A stretch of DNA of 64,000 nucleotides from JAHEKD01 sp965204695 (GTDB taxonomy: Bacteria > Pseudomonadota > Gammaproteobacteria > Arenicellales > JAHEKD01). How positions within the stretch are numbered: position 1 is the stretch's first letter; every line of letters begins with the position of its first letter. Location: contig OZ242007.1 in the NCBI GenBank assembly GCA_965204695.1, positions 2,418,001 to 2,482,000 on the forward strand. Reading direction: 5' to 3'. Of the stretch, positions 59,800-64,000 are shown one piece after another. The notes below the pieces were generated by a model, which saw only the letters and a program-made list of their open reading frames with translations, was not told the origin of the DNA and made no database searches. The translations under genes were made by a program, and so were the position numbers.

Positions 59800-60888
59800 T
59801 TACGAACCTACCGCAGGAGGAATTAGCACAAAATTCCCTACATATTTTTTTTCTAAAAATTCCTTTTGAGCCTGGACAATTTCTTCTAGTGGAAATGTTT
59901 TGGCTAACAGTGGTCTAATTTCGCTGCGCTCAATATACGAAATTAGATTAGGAAAAACAGGTTCATCCCAGGCTGTACATCCGATCAGGTTAATATCTTT
60001 CAAATAAAAATCACGCATGTCTAGATTGACGATTGGACCAGCGATGGCACCAGAAGATGCATAACGGCCTCCGCGTTTGAGTACTTTTAGCATTGACGGA
60101 AAATTTTCTCCAGCAACGTTGTCAATCACGACATCCACTGATTTGTGACCTAGGACGGAAACAATATCCTCATCTCTTGAAAGAACTTGGTCAGCGCCCA
60201 GACTTTTTACGATTTCGATTTTTGATTTGCCAGCGATTCCGATGACTCTCGCACCACGCCGTTTGGCCAGTTGCACCGTAGCCGAACCTACACCACCAGA
60301 AGCACCTGGTATAAGCACCGTGTCTTTTGAAGTGATTTGAGCACGATGCACCATATTTTCGGAAGTCCCATAAGCACAGGGAATAGTTGCCAATTCAGCA
60401 TCACTCCAGTTGCAATCAACAGGAAACACTTCAGAAGCGGGCACTTTTACATATTGGGCAAAAGCACCATCAAAATCAGATGCCATCCAAACATTTTCTA
60501 GTGAATCAAATCCGGCAACGCGCATACAAGCTCGTACCAACACTCTTTTGCTGACTAAGTTCTGGTGGTTCTCCGATTCAACCTTGACTACTCGGCCACA
60601 ACAGTCCGTGCCCTGAATGAACGGAAAAGGTGTGGCCTCATTCCAGCCTCCATCGGCTTTATGCGTTGCCTCTTGCTCTTGTTCGTTGGAAGTTAATGAG
60701 GTGCTACTTTCAACTGAAGATGAATACCAACCCAGGCGAGTATTTATTTCAGTGTTATTCACCCCTGCACCCAAGACCTGGATTAATGCTTCACCTTGCT
60801 CCAGATCTGGAACAGGCACTTCTTTGTAGACCAGCTTGTCGTAACCACCATTACCAGTCGTGACCACAGCCATCATGGTTGAACTCAT
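59800..60888 (-). CDS. Zinc-less MDR (quinone oxidoreductase-type) dehydrogenase
   Basis: 362 aa. The medium-chain dehydrogenase fold: GAGVNNTEINTRLGWY, FIQGTDCCGRVVKVE and VLIPGASGGVGSATVQLAKRRGARVIGIAGKSK (the NADPH-binding GGVG motif), with LEKKYVGNFVLIPP at the end. Structural zinc cysteines are not complete, as in the quinone oxidoreductase branch; an insert at about residues 60-85 is rich in Ser/Thr/Glu. Its ATG overlaps the methyltransferase stop (ATGA), so the two genes are coupled. Confidence 0.88.
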   Translation of the reverse strand: MSSTMMAVVTTGNGGYDKLVYKEVPVPDLEQGEALIQVLGAGVNNTEINTRLGWYSSSVESSTSLTSNEQEQEATHKADGGWNEATPFPFIQGTDCCGRVVKVESENHQNLVSKRVLVRACMRVAGFDSLENVWMASDFDGAFAQYVKVPASEVFPVDCNWSDAELATIPCAYGTSENMVHRAQITSKDTVLIPGASGGVGSATVQLAKRRGARVIGIAGKSKIEIVKSLGADQVLSRDEDIVSVLGHKSVDVVIDNVAGENFPSMLKVLKRGGRYASSGAIAGPIVNLDMRDFYLKDINLIGCTAWDEPVFPNLISYIERSEIRPLLAKTFPLEEIVQAQKEFLEKKYVGNFVLIPPAVGS

Positions 60889-61547
60889 GACAACACCACA
60901 TAAGCCCAATAATGAGCCGGGCTGTCATCAGTATAAGGCTGATTTTTATCAACTTTGAGCAATTTTATTTTTCCTTCTTTTTCAAGTTGATCACTAACTT
61001 GTTGATAGTCAGTCGAATCATAATAAGCTAGACGTGTACTAACTAGAATCAAACCTCCTGTTTTAGTCATGTCGATCATTTGATTTAGTGCTTCTGGATC
61101 GACATGTCCAGGTGTAAACACACCTACACTGATACTGATATCATAAACATCTTTCCAATCGGGATTGATGGGTTGGTTAATGTCGATGTCGGCAGTGAGC
61201 TCGTTATAGATTTCTAGCTTGTTGGCTTCTTGAACCATCTCCAGCGATATATCACAACCGTCAATATTGGTATAACCATGTTGGTTGAGCATTTTGCCCA
61301 TCAGGCCAGTTCCACAGCCCACATCCATGATTCGCAAAGCTTTATTATTGGTATCAACGGTTAGAAATTCTGAATCGGGTAAAGAAGTAAATAAGTTATA
61401 AGTACTCTGGCTGGCGGAATAATGAATACCGGCGGTATCCTTGTCATAGTTTTCGGCCCAGTCGGCATAAAATTCTTTGATGGCATCTTCATCACCATCT
61501 AACTTAAATGCTTTTTTGACTTGGGGGTGACGTTTGTCGTTGCTCAT
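60885..61547 (-). CDS. Class I SAM-dependent methyltransferase
   Basis: 220 aa. SAM site: LRIMDVGCGTGLMGKMLNQHGYTNIDGCDISLEMVQEANKLEIY (motif I and II) and ISVGVFTPGHVDPEALNQMI. N-terminal WAENYDKDTAGIHYSASQSTYNL is seen in small-molecule methyltransferases of Williams-Beuren-like type. Co-translated with the oxidoreductase. Its ribosome binding site GAGG lies inside a perfect hairpin at 61552-61573, so initiation is probably dampened. Confidence 0.9.
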   Translation of the reverse strand: MSNDKRHPQVKKAFKLDGDEDAIKEFYADWAENYDKDTAGIHYSASQSTYNLFTSLPDSEFLTVDTNNKALRIMDVGCGTGLMGKMLNQHGYTNIDGCDISLEMVQEANKLEIYNELTADIDINQPINPDWKDVYDISISVGVFTPGHVDPEALNQMIDMTKTGGLILVSTRLAYYDSTDYQQVSDQLEKEGKIKLLKVDKNQPYTDDSPAHYWAYVVLS

Positions 61548-61551
61548 ATAC

Positions 61552-61573
61552 TTTCCTCAAACTGTTGAGGAAA
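61552..61573 (-). promoter_or_regulatory. RBS-sequestering hairpin before the methyltransferase gene
   Basis: On the minus strand TTTCCTCAA-CAGT-TTGAGGAAA, a perfect nine-pair stem with four-base loop, then GTAT and the ATG. The Shine-Dalgarno GAGG sits in the 3' arm. This could act as a translational switch (thermosensor, attenuator) or as the tail of the copper operon's transcript. Confidence 0.6.
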
Positions 61574-61596
61574 TAATACATGATTTGCTTAGCAGT

Positions 61597-62058
61597 TTAA
61601 TTTACTTTTTCAGTGCCTTTGTAAATTGATAATGGGGTGACGTTACCTTCTTCGTCAAAGCCCTGTACCACATACGGCTCAGCTTCTTTCCCGACTTCCA
61701 TGCCCAAAGATTCAAACGGCATACCTGGAACGGCAATGCCTTTGATATCGGGCTTGGTTTCTAATAGTTCGTCTATTGCCTCGAGAGGAACATGACCTTC
61801 AACTATATAGCCATCAACAAAAGCAGTATGACAGGCACCAAGGTGGGCCGGCAGACCGGAGTTTAGTTTGGTGATGTTCAGTTGCTCAGGATCCTGGTTA
61901 TGAACGGTCACTGTATGACCCGCTTCTTCAAGTGCATCCACCCATTTCTGGCAACAGCCACAAACAGGAGATTTAAATACTTCAAACTCGGCGGCATGAG
62001 TCAATGCGTTTATCGTGAAACAAATGACAAGTAAAAATAGTTTTTTCATGATGGTCAT
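61597..62058 (-). CDS. DUF411 domain periplasmic metal-binding protein
   Basis: 153 aa. Signal peptide to about residue 22. FKSPVCGCCQKWVDALEEAGHTV is the DUF411 start with a CxCC site; further ACHTAFVDGYIVEGHVPLEAIDELL and GIAVPGMPFESLGMEV. DUF411 proteins are common in copper or other metal-resistance clusters and are thought to bind Cu(I). ATG 62058 lies five bases past the cupredoxin stop; ATG 62049 (MKKLFLL) is an alternative. Last gene of the copper operon. Confidence 0.9.
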   Translation of the reverse strand: MTIMKKLFLLVICFTINALTHAAEFEVFKSPVCGCCQKWVDALEEAGHTVTVHNQDPEQLNITKLNSGLPAHLGACHTAFVDGYIVEGHVPLEAIDELLETKPDIKGIAVPGMPFESLGMEVGKEAEPYVVQGFDEEGNVTPLSIYKGTEKVN

Positions 62059-62063
62059 TTTAA

Positions 62064-62567
62064 TCAGTTAAAGCTAATTTTGCCAACCATACCGGATTGA
62101 TAGTGCCCCGGAACATTGCAGGCGAACTCTAAGTCATCAGCTTTGGCAAACGTCCAGGTTAATTCACCTGTTTCACCGGGATTGAGCAGTAAACTGTTAG
62201 CATGATCATGACCCGCTCCGTGACCTTTGTCAGTCATGGTCATATGGCCGGTGTTGATATGATTCAGCATTTCATCTTGATGCTCAATATGCATATCATT
62301 GGTCGCAATAGTGAACTCATGGATTTGCAGGCCTTGATTTACAATTTTAAAGTGGATGGTTTCTCCTGCTTTTGTATCCAGTGAAGGCAGGTCATATTTA
62401 TTGTCGGTCATGATAACTTCAATCGTCCGATCAGCATGATCTGCTTTGCCAGCGCTGCCAAAAGCATAGCCATGATGGTCATCATGATCATGTGAATGAT
62501 CATCGGTACCAGCCGTGAAGGCAGATATACTGAAGGTTAATAAAATGATGTTAAGAATGTATTTCAT
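62064..62567 (-). CDS. Periplasmic cupredoxin (CopI-like)
   Basis: 167 aa. Signal peptide, a His/Asp-rich stretch (DDHSHDHDDHHGYAFGSAG), and a cupredoxin domain with copper ligands in LQIHEFTIATND and FACNVPGHYQSGMVGKI (Cys, His, Met of a type 1 site). A Met/His-rich loop (MHIEHQDEMLNHINTGHMTM). Members protect against copper in the periplasm. Located directly downstream of copB. Confidence 0.92.
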   Translation of the reverse strand: MKYILNIILLTFSISAFTAGTDDHSHDHDDHHGYAFGSAGKADHADRTIEVIMTDNKYDLPSLDTKAGETIHFKIVNQGLQIHEFTIATNDMHIEHQDEMLNHINTGHMTMTDKGHGAGHDHANSLLLNPGETGELTWTFAKADDLEFACNVPGHYQSGMVGKISFN

Positions 62568-62593
62568 GTGTTTTCTCCTGTTGGCAATGTGAA

Positions 62594-63298
62594 CTAAAAC
62601 CAGCTGTGGATACCAATGACATATTGAACATCATCAGTATCTTCACCTTCATCGCGAGCGAAATCGGCAGTGTCACCAAATTTCTTTTCCCAGTTAATCC
62701 CGATATAAGGGGCAAATTGGCGGTTGATAAAATAATTGAGCCGTAAACCCAGCTCCATGTCCGAGAAGCCAGAACCAATACCAGCTGCTTCATCGTCTTC
62801 AGCATAAGCATTTATTTCAATTTCAGGGACCAATACCCACTTTTGGGTGAGCATCAACTCGTACTCGGCTTCTAGTCGTGCTCCATATTGGCCACTTTCA
62901 CCGATGAACAAAGCTGCATCGATTTCGAATAAATAGGGAGCTAAACCGATAAACCCGAGTACCAGCCAGTCATTTTCGGGTTTAGGATAAATGTCGCGGC
63001 GGTAGCCAGCCTGAACATCCCAAAATGGTGAAATGGCTCGACTGTAAACGAGTTGAGTTTCAACTGATTCAGTCTCATCATCGGTAAATTCAGCTTCGAA
63101 TTTAAGCCTGAGCTTGTTGATGTCTTTTCCAGCCCAGGCCTCGCCCTCAATGACGTTAAAATTATCACCTTGAGTGCTGCGGCGCTCGAATTGATCAAAC
63201 TTCAACTGAGTGACAATCGGGTCGGATTCACCACCGGCCGCTATAATGCTCGAGCTTATGAACAACGCACAAATTGGGAGTAATGTTCTTATTTGCAT
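62594..63298 (-). CDS. copB: Copper resistance protein B (outer membrane)
   Basis: 234 aa. Signal peptide (SSSIIAAGGES), no long Met/His-rich N-terminal insert, and the CopB barrel: LKFDQFERRSTQGDNFNVIEGEAWAGKDINKLRLKFEAE, RAISPFWDVQAGYRRDI, and the ending YIGINWEKKFGDTADFA with terminal Phe (GIHSWF) as for outer-membrane proteins. Its stop is close to the start of the cupredoxin gene; nine bases separate it from the upstream copA. Confidence 0.93.
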   Translation of the reverse strand: MQIRTLLPICALFISSSIIAAGGESDPIVTQLKFDQFERRSTQGDNFNVIEGEAWAGKDINKLRLKFEAEFTDDETESVETQLVYSRAISPFWDVQAGYRRDIYPKPENDWLVLGFIGLAPYLFEIDAALFIGESGQYGARLEAEYELMLTQKWVLVPEIEINAYAEDDEAAGIGSGFSDMELGLRLNYFINRQFAPYIGINWEKKFGDTADFARDEGEDTDDVQYVIGIHSWF

Positions 63299-63307
63299 TA
63301 CTCCTCC

Positions 63308-64000
63308 TTAAGCAATCTTAACGTTGCGAAACATGCCCGCCATCATGTGCATCAGCAGATGACAATGGTAGGCCCAGTTTCCATAGGCATCAGCAGTGAC
63401 TAAGTAACTGACTTTGCTGCCGGGTTGGACAGTGACGGTATGTTTGCGTGGGATCCGCTTGGCATCACCGGTTTCAAGGTCACTCCAGACACCATGTAAA
63501 TGAATAGGATGAGTCATCATGGTGTCATTCACTAAAGTGAAGCGCACCCTCTCACCGAATTTCAGCAGAATAGGTTCAGCATCGTCGAATTTGATACCAT
63601 CGAACGACCACATGTAGCGGGCCATATTGCCAGTCAGGTGAATTTGAATCTCCCGGCTGGGATCACGCGGATCCGGGGTATCGTAAAGATTGAATAAATC
63701 GGCATAGGTCAACACTCTGCGGCCATTGTTTCTTAATCCCACACCGGGATCAGCAATCCCTGACATGGGTGTTTCGGCCAGCATATCAACTTGTGGGCCG
63801 TATTCAGACTCGGCATGCACAATCTCGGCCGTACTGCCCATGCCCGCCTTTGCAATCATCGAACCGTGATTCATTTTTGAGTGATCCATAGTGCTATGGT
63901 CCATCTGACCATGATTAATAGTTGAGTGATCCATTTTGGACATATCGTGTCCTGCATGAGTACCATGGCCACCCATCCCCATATCGCCATGTGTTAAGGT
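63308..64000 (-). CDS. copA: CopA multicopper oxidase, C-terminal part (partial at window edge)
   Basis: The frame is open to the right edge, so this is the last ~230 residues. A Met/His repeat (MDHSTINHGQMDHSTMDHSKM) is followed by the third cupredoxin domain: MTHPIHLHGVWSDLE (type 2/3 histidines) and NWAYHCHLLMHMMAGMF (Cys-His, type 1 with Met). CopA is the Tat-exported oxidase that detoxifies Cu(I). First visible gene of the operon copA-copB-cupredoxin-DUF411. The N-terminal domains lie outside the window. Confidence 0.93.
   Translation of the reverse strand, partial: TLTHGDMGMGGHGTHAGHDMSKMDHSTINHGQMDHSTMDHSKMNHGSMIAKAGMGSTAEIVHAESEYGPQVDMLAETPMSGIADPGVGLRNNGRRVLTYADLFNLYDTPDPRDPSREIQIHLTGNMARYMWSFDGIKFDDAEPILLKFGERVRFTLVNDTMMTHPIHLHGVWSDLETGDAKRIPRKHTVTVQPGSKVSYLVTADAYGNWAYHCHLLMHMMAGMFRNVKIA

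Overview
The window looks like accessory-rich chromosome of a marine-type gammaproteobacterium. By eye it is AT-leaning (low 40s % GC). It carries an AT-rich Zur operator of the gammaproteobacterial kind, the PA2778/PA2779 gene pair known from Pseudomonas-like bacteria, a copA-copB-cupredoxin copper cluster, a TRAP transporter and many single-gene regulators. There is no rRNA, tRNA, phage module, intact IS or CRISPR array. Genus-level placement is not possible from the sequence alone.

Layout. 1-7.2 kb: small enzymes and regulators (antibiotic-biosynthesis-monooxygenase-like proteins, SDR, LysR, MarR, AraC-GyrI, YceI), several of them broken: a truncated SMP-30-like gene, a frameshifted ABM gene and a cupin remnant. 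7.4-12.7 kb: a zinc-limitation regulon. A ZnuD-like TonB receptor and a divergent four-gene operon (two DUF1826 paralogues, a COG0523 metal-chaperone GTPase, a small protein) each carry the same 22-bp perfect palindrome, read here as a Zur box. 12.7-18.2 kb: CNNM/CBS protein, PLDc_N micro-protein, a GFA-GlxA-type regulator-2OG oxygenase operon and a frameshifted glycerophosphodiesterase. 18.3-22.6 kb: a giant secreted FG-GAP/HExxH protein and a MerR operon. 22.9-33.4 kb: SDR, AIM24-like, EamA and LysE transporters, MarR-GNAT fusion with DUF2000, threonine aldolase, Lrp, a response regulator fused to a metallo-beta-lactamase domain, a Tat-exported multicopper oxidase and an SdiA-regulated-type propeller. 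33.5-48.8 kb: GST, two separate ECF42 sigma/DGPF modules, LysR, sulfotransferase, aminotransferase, an orphan oligopeptide-type binding protein, LtrA, and a HalD-family oxygenase with an isochorismatase. 48.8-58.3 kb: ATP-grasp protein, DegT aminotransferase, and a TRAP transporter/UspA/HisD-HpsN-like dehydrogenase operon facing a MocR regulator and enoyl-CoA hydratase. 58.4-64 kb: PA2779/PA2778, an oxidoreductase-methyltransferase pair, and a copper-resistance operon running off the right edge.

The strongest second-look items are: (1) both DUF1826 proteins keep HxD...H...R at matching positions, the pattern of an Fe(II)/2-oxoglutarate oxygenase, inside a Zur-type operon; (2) both ECF42 modules are preceded by TGTC(C/G)A-N17-CG(A/T)C, consistent with autoregulated promoters; (3) a palindromic MITE-like element at 50.9 kb whose inverted repeats supply the stop codon of one gene and the start codon of the next; (4) a branched hairpin cluster at 37.3 kb; (5) a hairpin that buries the ribosome binding site of a methyltransferase gene. 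At least two frameshifts (3.7 kb, 17.1 kb) are either real pseudogenes or assembly errors and should be checked against reads.
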